64,000 nt of DNA from positions 1-64,000 of the forward strand of contig NZ_PUQD01000020.1 in assembly GCF_003331055.1 (NCBI RefSeq), read 5' to 3'. This document shows positions 10,545 through 19,052 of this stretch, piece after piece. Below the pieces are notes generated by a model. That model saw only the letters and a list, made by a program, of their open reading frames with translations. It did not search any database and was not told the origin of the DNA. Position 1 is the first letter of the stretch. Every line of letters starts with the position of its first letter. Position numbers and translations under genes: made by a program. The stretch comes from Pseudomonas sp. AFG_SD02_1510_Pfu_092 (GTDB lineage Bacteria > Pseudomonadota > Gammaproteobacteria > Pseudomonadales > Pseudomonadaceae).

Positions 10545-10974
10545 CACCCGTATCGGCCAGAACACCGAAGTCACCCTGCACTTCGCGCTGCACCTGGAAA
10601 ACGGCGACACCGTCGACAGCACCTTCGACAAAGCCCCGGCCACCTTCAAGGTCGGCGATGGCAACCTGCTGCCTGGCTTCGAGAACGCGCTGTTCGGCTT
10701 CAAGGGCGGTGACAAGCGCACCGTCGTGGTGGCCCCGGAGAACGCCTTCGGCCAGCCCAACCCGCAGAACGTGCAAGTCATGCCGCGGTCGCAGTTCGAG
10801 GGCATGGAGTTGTCCGAAGGGCTGCTGATCATCTTCAACGACGCCGCCAACACCGAGCTGCCGGGTGTGGTCAAAGCGTTCGATGACGACCAGGTGACCA
10901 TCGACTTCAATCACCCACTGGCTGGCAAGACCCTGACCTTCGAGGTGGAGATCCTCGAGGTGAAGGCCCTGTAA
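10537..10974 (+). CDS. fkpB: FKBP-type peptidyl-prolyl isomerase (SlpA/FkpB)
   Basis: A 145-residue FKBP-family prolyl isomerase of the SlyD/SlpA type. [34 protein letters not shown] and the inserted flap region can be read. It lacks the histidine-rich C-terminal tail that SlyD uses for nickel. The lspA-fkpB-ispH order is conserved in gamma-proteobacteria. It probably helps folding of cytoplasmic proteins; a specific client is not known. Confidence 0.94.
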   Translation: MTDTRIGQNTEVTLHFALHLENGDTVDSTFDKAPATFKVGDGNLLPGFENALFGFKGGDKRTVVVAPENAFGQPNPQNVQVMPRSQFEGMELSEGLLIIFNDAANTELPGVVKAFDDDQVTIDFNHPLAGKTLTFEVEILEVKAL

Positions 10975-10988
10975 GCCTGGAGCCGAGC

Positions 10989-11936
10989 ATGCAAATCAAA
11001 CTCGCCAACCCTCGCGGCTTCTGCGCCGGGGTCGATCGGGCGATCGAGATCGTCAACCGTGCGCTGGAAGTCTTCGGCCCGCCGATCTATGTGCGTCACG
11101 AAGTGGTGCACAACAAGTTCGTGGTGGAAGACCTACGCAACCGTGGCGCGGTCTTCGTCGAAGAACTGGACCAGGTGCCAGACGATGTCATCGTCATCTT
11201 CAGTGCCCACGGTGTTTCCCAGGCCGTGCGCCAGGAAGCCGCTGGCCGTGGCCTGAAAGTGTTCGACGCCACCTGCCCGCTGGTGACCAAGGTGCATATC
11301 GAAGTGGCCAAGTACAGCCGCGACGGCCGTGAGTGCATTCTCATCGGCCACGAAGGGCACCCGGAAGTCGAAGGCACCATGGGCCAGTACGACGCCAGCA
11401 ATGGTGGCGCCATCTACCTCGTCGAAGACGAAGAGGATGTTGCCAACCTGCAGGTGAAAGACCCGGATCACCTGGCTTTCGTCACCCAGACCACGTTGTC
11501 GATGGACGACACCAGCCGCGTCATCGACGCGCTGCGGGCGCGCTTCCCGAACATCGGCGGCCCGCGCAAGGACGACATCTGCTACGCCACGCAAAACCGC
11601 CAGGATGCGGTCAAGCAGCTGGCGGACGAATGCGATGTGGTGCTGGTGGTTGGCAGCCCGAACAGCTCCAACTCCAACCGCTTGCGCGAACTGGCCGAGC
11701 GTATGGGCACCCCGGCGTACCTGATCGATGGTGCCGAAGACCTGCAACGTGGCTGGTTCGACCAGGCGGCGCGAATTGGCATCACCGCCGGTGCTTCGGC
11801 CCCCGAAGTGCTGGTGCGTGGCGTGATCGAGCAGCTCAAGGCCTGGGGCGCCACCGGCGCTGAAGAGCTGGATGGGCGAGAAGAGAACATCACCTTCTCC
11901 ATGCCCAAAGAGCTGCGGGTTCGGTCGCTGATCTGA
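10989..11936 (+). CDS. ispH: 4-hydroxy-3-methylbut-2-enyl diphosphate reductase
   Basis: A 315-residue iron-sulfur enzyme for the last step of the MEP pathway, giving IPP and DMAPP. The three cluster cysteines lie in [22 protein letters not shown] and ICYATQNRQ. The substrate-binding histidines (HEVVHN and HGVSQ) and the SNSNRL motif are present. It is the last gene of the ribF operon; a REP pair, not a clear hairpin terminator, lies directly after it. Confidence 0.98.
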   Translation: MQIKLANPRGFCAGVDRAIEIVNRALEVFGPPIYVRHEVVHNKFVVEDLRNRGAVFVEELDQVPDDVIVIFSAHGVSQAVRQEAAGRGLKVFDATCPLVTKVHIEVAKYSRDGRECILIGHEGHPEVEGTMGQYDASNGGAIYLVEDEEDVANLQVKDPDHLAFVTQTTLSMDDTSRVIDALRARFPNIGGPRKDDICYATQNRQDAVKQLADECDVVLVVGSPNSSNSNRLRELAERMGTPAYLIDGAEDLQRGWFDQAARIGITAGASAPEVLVRGVIEQLKAWGATGAEELDGREENITFSMPKELRVRSLI

Positions 11937-11940
11937 ACCC

Positions 11941-12012
11941 GCCCGCTCCCACATGAAATTGCACAGGGCTATGGCTCACGCAGTACCTGTGGGAGCTGGC
12001 TTGCCGGCGATA
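11941..12012. repeat. REP pair
   Basis: Half of the CCCGCTCCCAC palindrome faces TGTGGGAGCTGGCTTGCCGGCG, about 45 bases apart. It lies between the convergent ispH and fimT-like genes, where it may protect or end both transcripts. Confidence 0.7.
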
Positions 12013-12034
12013 GGGCCGGCACAGCCAACCGAGG

Positions 12035-12526
12035 CTAAGAGGCCGCACACCGGGTGCTGTTGCGCTCCTCTGTAAGCAAGCTGACTTTCCCGCTCGGCGC
12101 CAGCACTACTTGATATCGGCTGGTAGCAGATGCGCGGTCGCAAACCAGCAGCGTCGTCCCCAGCCAGTTGCTACCCAGCAGCATGGGCTCCCCCAGCGCA
12201 CTGAACTTGAACCGGGCACCGCGATTGCTGGTGATTTTCAGGGGCCGTGCAAGGCGCTGCTCACGCAGCACCTGCTGATTGTGCTCCAGCACCACCTGCC
12301 AACCATTCCCCCAGTCGCCCTCCAGCGCCTGCACCAGCACCGGCTGGCCCTGCAACAAGGCATGACTGCGCGCACTGCGCAGTGCCTGCGCCAGGTCACG
12401 GGCTGCCGCCGCCCTGTGCAGGTCATCGCTCAACCTGGCGTAGGCCGGCATGCCGAGCTGTGTCAGCAACATCGCCACGGCCAAGGCCGACAACATTTGT
12501 ATCAGTGTTACGCCTCGTTGCTTCAC
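12035..12526 (-). CDS. GspH/FimT-family minor pilin
   Basis: A 163-residue pseudopilin-like protein. The N-terminus MKQRGVTLIQMLSALAVAMLL gives a prepilin peptidase site after RG and one hydrophobic helix. The residue at mature position 5 is glutamine in place of the usual glutamate, which is needed for assembly in most pilins. The rest resembles the FimT/GspH fold, with RDLAQALRSARSHAL after the helix. It is divergent from the pilV-pilW-pilX-pilE group, and the two promoters must lie in 12527-12636. Function is inferred from family and context. Confidence 0.8.
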   Translation of the reverse strand: MKQRGVTLIQMLSALAVAMLLTQLGMPAYARLSDDLHRAAAARDLAQALRSARSHALLQGQPVLVQALEGDWGNGWQVVLEHNQQVLREQRLARPLKITSNRGARFKFSALGEPMLLGSNWLGTTLLVCDRASATSRYQVVLAPSGKVSLLTEERNSTRCAAS

Positions 12527-12636
12527 CGTGCATTTCTCCCAAGGAAGTGCTTGGCTATAGCTTCACGGACGTTGGACATGCGTTCCAGTCGCCGGGGTTC
12601 AAGGCAATTGCAGGAAAAGTCGCAGGAGGTGCAGGG

Positions 12637-12819
12637 ATGCACGCAAGGCAACGGGGCATGACGCTCCTTGAGGTGTTATTGGCGGTAGCGGTCGTGGCCG
12701 TGGGCATGTTCGCTGCGGCGGCCCTGCAGCTACAGGCTTTGCAGGCTACACAGGACGCGCGCCGCAACGGGCAGGCGGCGATGGCGGCGCACAGTGAGCA
12801 AGAAAGGCGGCGCTCATGA
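12637..12819 (+). CDS. pilV: PilV-like minor pilin, very short
   Basis: A 60-residue protein with a clear prepilin start: the RG processing site, then MTLLEVLLAVAVVAVGMF with Glu5 in place. The AGGAGGTGCAGGG site just upstream supports this start. P. aeruginosa PilV has about 185 residues, so only the signal and the membrane helix remain here. It may be a real short form or a remnant whose C-terminus was lost. Its last four bases overlap the pilW start, which would keep coupling to pilW intact. Confidence 0.65.
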   Translation: MHARQRGMTLLEVLLAVAVVAVGMFAAAALQLQALQATQDARRNGQAAMAAHSEQERRRS

Positions 12820-13454
12820 GTCGCGTTCAGCGTGGTTTTGGCTTGCTTGAGCTGATGCTGGCATTGGCTATCGGGTTGATGCTGCTGGCCGCAGTCAGCC
12901 AGCTTTTTGTTTCAAGCCACCAGACCTGGCGCGTGCAGGGGGCGGCAACGCGTATGCACGAAGATGCCCGCCTCGCGCTGCTGCGCATCGCCCAGGATAT
13001 CCGCATGGCCGGGATGTTCGGCTGCCTGCGCCTTCAGCCTGACGATTTCCAGGACCCCGCCGACCAGCAGGTCTTCGCCCGGCCATTGGTGGTCGGCACG
13101 GCAAGCCTGAGCCTGGTGGTAGCCGAGTTGCCCGGGCATGCCGGCGACCCGGAGTGGACCTTGTTGACAGACTGTACTAAAGAGGCCCGGGTGTACAAGG
13201 GCTGGGTACCGGGCAGCAAAAACCTTACGGCTGTCCCCATCAGCCAGCATCTTTATGTGCTGAAAAACAACAAGCTGTTCTTCAACCGTAGTGGTATCAA
13301 CCGGGCGCTGGTCGAGCATGTGCGAGCCTTGCAGGTGGTGCATGTGCCAGGCGAACGGGTTGATTTGCAGCTGACATTGTATGAGCCGACATTGCAGCTG
13401 GAGCAGCATCACGCACTGAGCGTGGCACTGCGCAACCGGGTACCCGCCTCATGA
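12816..13454 (+). CDS. pilW: PilW-like minor pilin
   Basis: A 212-residue type IV pilus assembly protein. The N-terminus RVQRGFGLLELMLALAIGLMLL shows the processing site and Glu5, and DARLALLRIAQDIRMAGMFGC is the typical PilW continuation. P. aeruginosa PilW has about 270 residues, so this one is somewhat short. It overlaps both neighbours by 4 bases. With PilV, PilX and PilE it would prime pilus assembly from the tip. Confidence 0.86.
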   Translation: MSRVQRGFGLLELMLALAIGLMLLAAVSQLFVSSHQTWRVQGAATRMHEDARLALLRIAQDIRMAGMFGCLRLQPDDFQDPADQQVFARPLVVGTASLSLVVAELPGHAGDPEWTLLTDCTKEARVYKGWVPGSKNLTAVPISQHLYVLKNNKLFFNRSGINRALVEHVRALQVVHVPGERVDLQLTLYEPTLQLEQHHALSVALRNRVPAS

Positions 13455-13915
13455 ACCGCCAGCGTGGTGTGGTCCTGTTGCTGGCCTTGGTCCTGAGCCT
13501 GCTGTTGGGCCTGCTAGCAGCGTCCGCCTTGCGCGCTGCGCTGATGGAAACGCGGATGACCGGCTACCTGAGCGAAGGCTTGCTGGCGCTGGAGCAGGCC
13601 GAGGCCACATTGCTGGTGGGGGCGGGCGAGCTCGAGCGGGCGCCTCCTGAACAGTGTGACGGTTGCCTGCCGCCCAGCCGCCCGCATGAACTGGCCGGGC
13701 AATGGCAGCGCACGCCAACCGGCTACTTCCAGCTGCAGAACCTTGGCACCAGCGAACGCGTTGCGCATATGCCGGAACGCCAGCTGGTCACCCTGTACCG
13801 GGTCACCGCGGTCAGCCTGCAGGCGCAGGCACGGCATGTGCTGGAAGCTGTCTACGCGGTGGCCGACGACAGCCCCCGGCGCATCACCTGGCGGCAAAGA
13901 TTGCGAGGAGACTGA
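13451..13915 (+). CDS. pilX: PilX-like minor pilin
   Basis: A 154-residue protein with the prepilin pattern NRQRGVVLLLALVLSLLLGLLAASALR, then the PilX-type ALMETRMTGYLSEGLLALEQAEA. There is no glutamate at position 5. Its place between pilW and pilE is the normal order. Pairs of cysteines in EQCDGCLP may form a disulfide. Confidence 0.83.
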   Translation: MNRQRGVVLLLALVLSLLLGLLAASALRAALMETRMTGYLSEGLLALEQAEATLLVGAGELERAPPEQCDGCLPPSRPHELAGQWQRTPTGYFQLQNLGTSERVAHMPERQLVTLYRVTAVSLQAQARHVLEAVYAVADDSPRRITWRQRLRGD

Positions 13916-13916
13916 C

Positions 13917-14306
13917 ATGCAGCAAGGCATGAGCCTGATCGAGTTGTTGATTGTGCTGGCCGTGACCGGCATTCTGGCAGCCATTGCCTACCCAAGTTAC
14001 AGCGACCAGCTACGGCGAGCCGCACGCAGCGAAGTGGTCGGCCTGCTGCACGATGCCGCCCTGCGCCTGGAGCGCCACCGCGTGCGCACCGGCCAATATG
14101 CCGAAGGCGACCCGGCCTTGCCCGCCGCCAACCGTTATTACAGCCTGCAGGCCCAGCGCGACAGCGACACTTTCACGCTGCGTGCCCGGAGGCTGCCGAG
14201 CGGGCTGATGGCGCAGGACCGCTGTGGCGATTTCCAGCTCGACCAGGCCGGCGTGCGGAGCAACCCAGGGGCCGTTGCCGGCGGCGAGCACTGCTGGGGA
14301 AGCTGA
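13917..14306 (+). CDS. pilE: PilE-like minor pilin
   Basis: A 129-residue type IV pilin starting MQQGMSLIELLIVLAVTGILAAIAYPSYSD, a textbook prepilin N-terminus with Glu5. The ATG at 13917 has GCGAGGAG upstream. Two cysteines near the end (RCGDF and HCWGS) mark the D-loop of PilE/PilA-type proteins. It closes the minor-pilin group. Confidence 0.9.
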   Translation: MQQGMSLIELLIVLAVTGILAAIAYPSYSDQLRRAARSEVVGLLHDAALRLERHRVRTGQYAEGDPALPAANRYYSLQAQRDSDTFTLRARRLPSGLMAQDRCGDFQLDQAGVRSNPGAVAGGEHCWGS

Positions 14307-14360
14307 AGGTTGAATGATGCCCGGTGCATCGCGGATTTACTTCAGGTGTTGGATCGACAG

Positions 14361-15458
14361 ATGAGCAAGCAAGTAGTGGTGGTCGGCGGCGGGGTGATTG
14401 GCCTGCTGACGGCATTCAACCTGGCGGCCAAGGTCGGCCAGGTGGTGGTGTGTGACCAGGGTGAAGTCGGCCGCGAATCGTCCTGGGCCGGGGGTGGCAT
14501 CGTCTCGCCACTGTACCCGTGGCGCTACAGCCCGGCAGTGACTGCCCTGGCACACTGGTCACAGGACTTTTACCCACAGCTGGGCGAGCGCTTGTTCGCC
14601 AGCACCGGTGTCGACCCCGAAGTACACACCACCGGCCTGTACTGGCTCGACCTGGACGACGAAGCCGAAGCGCTGGCCTGGGCCGGGCGCGAGCAGCGGC
14701 CGCTGAGCGCCGTGGATATCTCGGCGGTTTACGACGCCGTGCCAGTGCTGGGCGCTGGTTTCAAGCGTGCCATCTACATGGCTGGGGTGGCCAACGTGCG
14801 CAACCCGCGCCTGGTCAAATCGCTCAAGGCGGCGTTGCTGGCGCTGCCCAACGTGACCTTGCGCGAGCACTGCCAGATCACCGGCTTCGTCCAGCAGGGC
14901 GGGCGGGTAAGCGGCGTGCAGACGGCCGATGGTGTGCTGGCGGCTGATGAAGTGGTGCTCAGCGCCGGGGCCTGGAGCGGCGACCTGTTGCGCACGCTTG
15001 GCCTCGAACTGCCGGTGGAACCGGTGAAAGGCCAGATGATCCTGTTCAAGTGCGCCGAAGACTTTTTGCCGAGCATGGTGCTGGCCAAAGGGCGCTATGC
15101 CATCCCGCGGCGTGACGGGCATATTCTGGTGGGCAGTACCCTGGAACACGCCGGGTATGACAAGACGCCCACCGTTGATGCGTTGGAAAGCCTGAAAGCG
15201 TCGGCAGTGGAATTGCTGCCAGGGCTCGAGGGGGCCGAGGTGATGGCGCATTGGGCCGGGCTGCGGCCGGGTTCGCCGGAAGGTATCCCGTACATCGGGC
15301 GGGTACCTGGGCATGAAGGGCTGTGGCTGAACTGCGGTCATTACCGCAACGGGCTGGTATTGGCACCGGCTTCTTGTCAGCTGTTTACCGACTTGCTGAC
15401 CGGTGCCGAGCCGATCATCGACCCGGCGCCGTATGCGCCAGAGGGGCGGCTGGGCTGA
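14361..15458 (+). CDS. thiO: Glycine oxidase ThiO
   Basis: A 365-residue FAD-dependent amine oxidase. It begins MSKQVVVVGGGVIGLLTAFNLA, an N-terminal GxGxxG dinucleotide fold, and has GRESSWAGGGIVSPLYPWRY and a C-terminal HYRNGLVLAPA, all typical of ThiO. It oxidises glycine to the imine used for the thiazole ring of thiamine. An in-frame upstream ATG at 14310 exists, but the family start is at 14361. It is the only thiamine gene in this window. Confidence 0.92.
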   Translation: MSKQVVVVGGGVIGLLTAFNLAAKVGQVVVCDQGEVGRESSWAGGGIVSPLYPWRYSPAVTALAHWSQDFYPQLGERLFASTGVDPEVHTTGLYWLDLDDEAEALAWAGREQRPLSAVDISAVYDAVPVLGAGFKRAIYMAGVANVRNPRLVKSLKAALLALPNVTLREHCQITGFVQQGGRVSGVQTADGVLAADEVVLSAGAWSGDLLRTLGLELPVEPVKGQMILFKCAEDFLPSMVLAKGRYAIPRRDGHILVGSTLEHAGYDKTPTVDALESLKASAVELLPGLEGAEVMAHWAGLRPGSPEGIPYIGRVPGHEGLWLNCGHYRNGLVLAPASCQLFTDLLTGAEPIIDPAPYAPEGRLG

Positions 15459-15460
15459 GG

Positions 15461-15553
15461 GCCTTTTCGCGGGCACGCCCGCTCCCACAGGTACCCCACA
15501 GGCCTTGAGCCTTGTGCTGTACCTGTGGGAGCGGGCGTGCCCGCGAAGAGGCC
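15461..15553. repeat. REP pair
   Basis: Facing putida REP palindromes: TTCGCGGGCACGCCCGCTCCCAC and, about 35 bases on, GTGGGAGCGGGCGTGCCCGCGAA. They lie between the convergent thiO and PP0621-family genes. Confidence 0.87.
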
Positions 15554-15568
15554 AGAGGAGATTTGAGT

Positions 15569-15799
15569 CTAGTCCTGGCGGCCAGGCCCTTGCTGCAGAT
15601 GTGCCTGGCTGCAATACCACTCGCTGCCCTGCTGCAACGCCCGGTCGTTGGGCAGGTGCACGCCGCAATGGGCGCAGCGCACCATCGTCAGCGGTGCATC
15701 CAGCTTCGCCTCGGGGTGCGACTGTTGGCTGGCTTTGAACTTGCGCCACAGCCAGAACGCGGCGGCGATCAGGGCGATCCAGAAAAGTAGGCGAACCAT
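15569..15799 (-). CDS. PP0621-family small membrane protein
   Basis: A 76-residue protein with one N-terminal membrane helix (MVRLLFWIALIAAAFWLWRKF). A short cytoplasmic zinc-ribbon-like tail follows, with CAHCGVHLP and a later YCSQAHL. It matches the uncharacterised family named after PP_0621 of P. putida KT2440. The two cysteine groups suggest metal binding. No function is known. Confidence 0.85.
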   Translation of the reverse strand: MVRLLFWIALIAAAFWLWRKFKASQQSHPEAKLDAPLTMVRCAHCGVHLPNDRALQQGSEWYCSQAHLQQGPGRQD

Positions 15800-15848
15800 G
15801 GTGTCCAGCTTGTCGGTTGAAGAAGCCGACAGTCTAGGACGCGGCCAA

Positions 15849-15919
15849 TAAAAAAGGGAGGCCCAGGGCCTAATGCCAGTCAGCTTAACTGACTGGCATT
15901 AGGCCCTGGGCCTCCCTTT
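15849..15919 (-). terminator. bamD terminator with a 31-bp perfect stem
   Basis: Positions 15853-15883 and 15889-15919 are perfectly complementary over 31 bases with a CTTAA loop. A run of six A's at 15850-15855 gives a U-tract on the minus strand, so it ends bamD transcription 17 bases past the stop. The stem is much longer than needed for an ordinary intrinsic terminator. Confidence 0.85.
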
Positions 15920-15935
15920 CATGTACCGCGCTGGG

Positions 15936-16955
15936 TCAGTCGAACAGACCAAAGGTCATGTAGCTGAACCAGGAGCGGTCTTGCTCGGCTTCCTTCGGCC
16001 CTTCCGGCACGATCGGGTCGCCATTCTCGTCGGTCGGCAGCAGCTCGCGCGGCATCTCGTCGCGCGCATCCTGGAACTGCTTGACCACATCCTGGTTGGC
16101 GCGGGTTTCGCCCGGCGGCAGCGGGGTCTCGGTCTCGATCAGGCCCAGGGTGGCCTTGGACAGCCAGCCACGGCCGTCAGACTCGGTCTGCTTGGGCTGG
16201 AACTCGCCATCGGCCAGGCTCGGGTGGTCCGGGTAGTTGAGCTTCAGGGTTTCCAGGCTGGTGGCGGCCAGCTCGTCCAGGTGCATCTTCTGGTACGCCT
16301 CGACCATCACCGCCAGGCCGTCGCCGACCGATGGGGTTTCCTGGAAGTTCTCGACCACGTAGCGGCCACGGTTGGCGGCGGCTACATAGGCCTGGCGGCT
16401 CAGGTAGTAGTCGGCAACGTGGATTTCGTACGAAGCCAGCAGGTTGCGCAGGTAGATCATGCGCTGCTTGGCATCGGGCGAGTAGCGGCTGTTGGGGAAG
16501 CGGCTGGTCAGCTGGGCGAACTCGTTGTACGAGTCGCGCGCGGCGCCCGGGTCACGCTTGGTCATGTCCAGCGGCAGGAAGCGCGCCACCAGGCCACGGT
16601 CCTGGTCGAACGAGGTCAGGCCCTTGAGGTAGTAGGCGTAGTCGACGTTCGGGTGCTGCGGGTGCAGGCGGATGAAGCGCTCGGCAGCCGACTTGGCAGC
16701 CTCGGGCTCGGCGTTCTTGTAGTTGGCGTAGATCAGCTCGAGCTGCGCCTGGTCGGCATAACGGCCGAACGGGTAGCGCGACTCCAGGGCCTTGAGCTTG
16801 TTCACGGCGCTGGTGTAGCTGGAGTTGTCCAGGTCAGCTTGAGCCTGCTGGTACAGCTCGGCCTCGCTGAGGTTCTCGTCGATGACTTCCTTATTGGAGG
16901 AACAGGCCGCGGTGAGCCCGAGGATGGCGATCAGCAGCAGGTGTTTCACTTGCAT
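15936..16955 (-). CDS. bamD: Outer-membrane assembly lipoprotein BamD
   Basis: A 339-residue lipoprotein of the BAM complex, which inserts beta-barrel proteins into the outer membrane. The signal peptide [20 protein letters not shown] ends in an LTAAC lipobox. Tetratricopeptide-like repeats follow ([40 protein letters not shown]). The chain is longer than E. coli BamD (245), with an acidic, proline-rich C-terminal extension common in Pseudomonas. It is divergent from rluD with 147 bases between. Confidence 0.95.
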   Translation of the reverse strand: MQVKHLLLIAILGLTAACSSNKEVIDENLSEAELYQQAQADLDNSSYTSAVNKLKALESRYPFGRYADQAQLELIYANYKNAEPEAAKSAAERFIRLHPQHPNVDYAYYLKGLTSFDQDRGLVARFLPLDMTKRDPGAARDSYNEFAQLTSRFPNSRYSPDAKQRMIYLRNLLASYEIHVADYYLSRQAYVAAANRGRYVVENFQETPSVGDGLAVMVEAYQKMHLDELAATSLETLKLNYPDHPSLADGEFQPKQTESDGRGWLSKATLGLIETETPLPPGETRANQDVVKQFQDARDEMPRELLPTDENGDPIVPEGPKEAEQDRSWFSYMTFGLFD

Positions 16956-17102
16956 GGCGGCTTGCGTCCCTTTGACGGCCGCTGTCTTGGGCGGTGCCGT
17001 CCTGTTATGATGAGCGCCCCGGCCAACCCCGGGACAAAAGAAGTCGTATTTAACCACAAGCTCGCAGCCGAAACCAAAGGCTGTGCGCCCGCCGAATCGA
17101 GC

Positions 17103-18065
17103 ATGTCCGAGATCATTCAACTTAGCGCAGAGGTGCCGTCCGAACTGGGCGGTCAACGCCTCGACCAGGTCGCCGCCCAATTGTTCGCCGAGTACTCGCG
17201 TTCCCGGCTGACTTCGTGGATCAAAGAAGGCCGCCTGACGGTCGATGGTGCCGTGGTGCGCCCTCGAGACCTCGTCTATGGTGGCTCGCAACTTACCCTG
17301 GAGGCCGAGCAAGAGGCCCAGGGCGAGTGGGTCGCCGAAGACATCGAGCTGGATATCGTCTACGAAGACGACCATATCATGGTCATCAACAAGCCTGCCG
17401 GGCTGGTTGTGCACCCGGCCGCCGGGCATGCCAGCGGCACGTTGCTCAATGCCCTGCTGCACCACGTGCCTGACATCGTCAACGTACCGCGCGCCGGTAT
17501 CGTCCACCGCCTGGACAAGGACACCACCGGCCTGATGGTGGTGGCCAAGACCTTGCAGGCGCAGACCCGTCTGGTCGAGCAGATGCAGGCGCGCAAGGTC
17601 AGCCGCATCTACGAGTGCATCGTGATCGGCGTGGTCACCGCCGGTGGCAAGATCGATGCGCCGATCGGCCGCCACGGCGGCATGCGCCAGCGCATGGCGG
17701 TTACCGACGGCGGCAAGCCTGCGGTCAGCCACTACCGGGTGCTCAAGCGCTTCCGCTCGCACACCCACGTGCGGGTCAAGCTGGAAACCGGCCGTACCCA
17801 CCAGATTCGCGTGCACATGGCCCACGTTGGCTTCCCATTGGTCGGCGACCAGACCTACGGCGGGCGCTTCCGCATTCCGCCAGCTGCCAGCCCGACCATG
17901 GTCGAGGCGGTGAAGACCTTCCCGCGCCAGGCGCTGCACGCGCGCTTCCTGGCATTGGCCCACCCGATTACCGGTGAAGTCATGAAGTGGGAATCGCCGC
18001 TGCCGGACGATTTCGTCTGGTTGCTGTCGCTGCTGAACCAGGACCGCGAGAGCTTTATCGGATGA
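17103..18065 (+). CDS. rluD: 23S rRNA pseudouridine(1911/1915/1917) synthase
   Basis: A 320-residue RluA-family enzyme. The N-terminal S4 RNA-binding domain ([25 protein letters not shown]) precedes the catalytic domain, whose active aspartate lies in [13 protein letters not shown] (about residue 140); GRTHQIRVH is a further signature. RluD modifies helix 69 of 23S rRNA and matters for late 50S assembly. The start at 17103 gives the normal N-terminus [12 protein letters not shown]. The bamD-rluD divergent pair is conserved. Its stop overlaps the pgeF start. Confidence 0.96.
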   Translation: MSEIIQLSAEVPSELGGQRLDQVAAQLFAEYSRSRLTSWIKEGRLTVDGAVVRPRDLVYGGSQLTLEAEQEAQGEWVAEDIELDIVYEDDHIMVINKPAGLVVHPAAGHASGTLLNALLHHVPDIVNVPRAGIVHRLDKDTTGLMVVAKTLQAQTRLVEQMQARKVSRIYECIVIGVVTAGGKIDAPIGRHGGMRQRMAVTDGGKPAVSHYRVLKRFRSHTHVRVKLETGRTHQIRVHMAHVGFPLVGDQTYGGRFRIPPAASPTMVEAVKTFPRQALHARFLALAHPITGEVMKWESPLPDDFVWLLSLLNQDRESFIG

Positions 18066-18802
18066 GTGGCCTGACGCAGTCGCTGCTGTTCCCCGACTGG
18101 CCAGCCCCGGCCTCGGTGCGCGCCTGTGTCACTACTCGTCAGGGCGGCGTCAGCCTGCCGCCCTATGCAACCTTCAACCTTGGCGACCATGTGGGCGATG
18201 ACCCTGCTGCGGTCGCCGAAAACCGTCGCCGCCTGGGCGACGCGTTCGCCATCCAGCCGGCCTGGCTCAAGCAGGTACACGGGCGGGTGGTGGCGGCTGC
18301 CGACCCGGCAGTGGTAGCCGAAGCCGACGCCAGCTGGACCGACCAGCCTGGCATTGCCTGTGCCGTGATGACTGCCGATTGCCTGCCTGCGCTGTTCTGC
18401 GACCGGGCAGGTACCCGCGTGGCGGCGGCGCACGCCGGTTGGCGCGGGCTGGCTGGCGGTGTGCTGGAGGCCACGCTGGACCGCCTGGCGCTGGCCCCGG
18501 AAGAGGTGTTGGTGTGGTTGGGGCCGGCGATCGGCCCCAAGGCCTTCGAAGTCGGGCTGGAAGTGCGTGATGCGTTCACTGCCGTGCATCCCGAAGCGGC
18601 GCGGGCCTTCGTCGAAGGCGAGCGGCCAGGCAAGCTGCTGGCCGACATCTATGAACTGGCGCGCATTCGCCTGGCTGCCCGTGGGGTGACTGCCGTGTAT
18701 GGCGGTGGCTGGTGCACGGTCAGTGATGAGCGGTTCTTCTCCTATCGCCGTACGCCGCAGGGCGGGCGGTTTGCTTCCCTGGTGTGGCTGGAACGGCGCT
18801 AG
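18062..18802 (+). CDS. pgeF: Peptidoglycan-editing / purine nucleoside hydrolase-type protein PgeF (YfiH)
   Basis: A 246-residue protein of the YfiH/laccase-domain family. The zinc site residues are seen in TADCLPALF and [13 protein letters not shown], and [12 protein letters not shown] is a family signature. In E. coli it limits misincorporation of serine into the peptidoglycan stem; homologues act on purine nucleosides. The ATGA overlap with rluD shows coupling. Confidence 0.92.
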   Translation: MSGLTQSLLFPDWPAPASVRACVTTRQGGVSLPPYATFNLGDHVGDDPAAVAENRRRLGDAFAIQPAWLKQVHGRVVAAADPAVVAEADASWTDQPGIACAVMTADCLPALFCDRAGTRVAAAHAGWRGLAGGVLEATLDRLALAPEEVLVWLGPAIGPKAFEVGLEVRDAFTAVHPEAARAFVEGERPGKLLADIYELARIRLAARGVTAVYGGGWCTVSDERFFSYRRTPQGGRFASLVWLERR

Positions 18803-18810
18803 CCTGTACC

Positions 18811-18899
18811 GGCCTCTTCGCGGGTAAACCCGCTCCCACAGGATAATCACAGGCCTTGAGAGCGGTGCAGTCCCTGTGGGAGCGGGTTCACCCGCGAAT
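18811..18899. repeat. REP pair
   Basis: Facing palindromes, CGCGGGTAAACCCGCTCCCAC and GTGGGAGCGGGTTCACCCGCG, about 35 bases apart, between pgeF and the clpB promoter. Confidence 0.87.
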
Positions 18900-18945
18900 G
18901 CCCCAGCGCCAATCGAACAGGTTGACCCCAGTCAACCCCGCTACG

Positions 18946-18974
18946 CTTGAATCTTCCAGAATCAGCCTTATCTA
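18946..18974 (+). promoter_or_regulatory. Sigma32-type heat-shock promoter of clpB
   Basis: CTTGAA at 18946-18951 is followed after 14 bases by CCTTATCTA at 18966-18974. This is close to the RpoH consensus CTTGAA-N13-15-CCCCATNT. It lies about 80 bases before the clpB start, where such a promoter is expected. Confidence 0.72.
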
Positions 18975-19052
18975 TAAGGTCATCTCAGGCAGGTTTCTTC
19001 ATAAACAGGCGCTGTCCATCGCTCCGACCTGCCCTTTAAAGGAAGGTACACC

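Noticed and set aside
15921..17102. Long open frame upstream of and in frame with rluD, on the strand opposite to bamD
   Set aside because: It is the antisense shadow of bamD. RluD has its family start at 17103, and the upstream text has no ribosome site or known domain.
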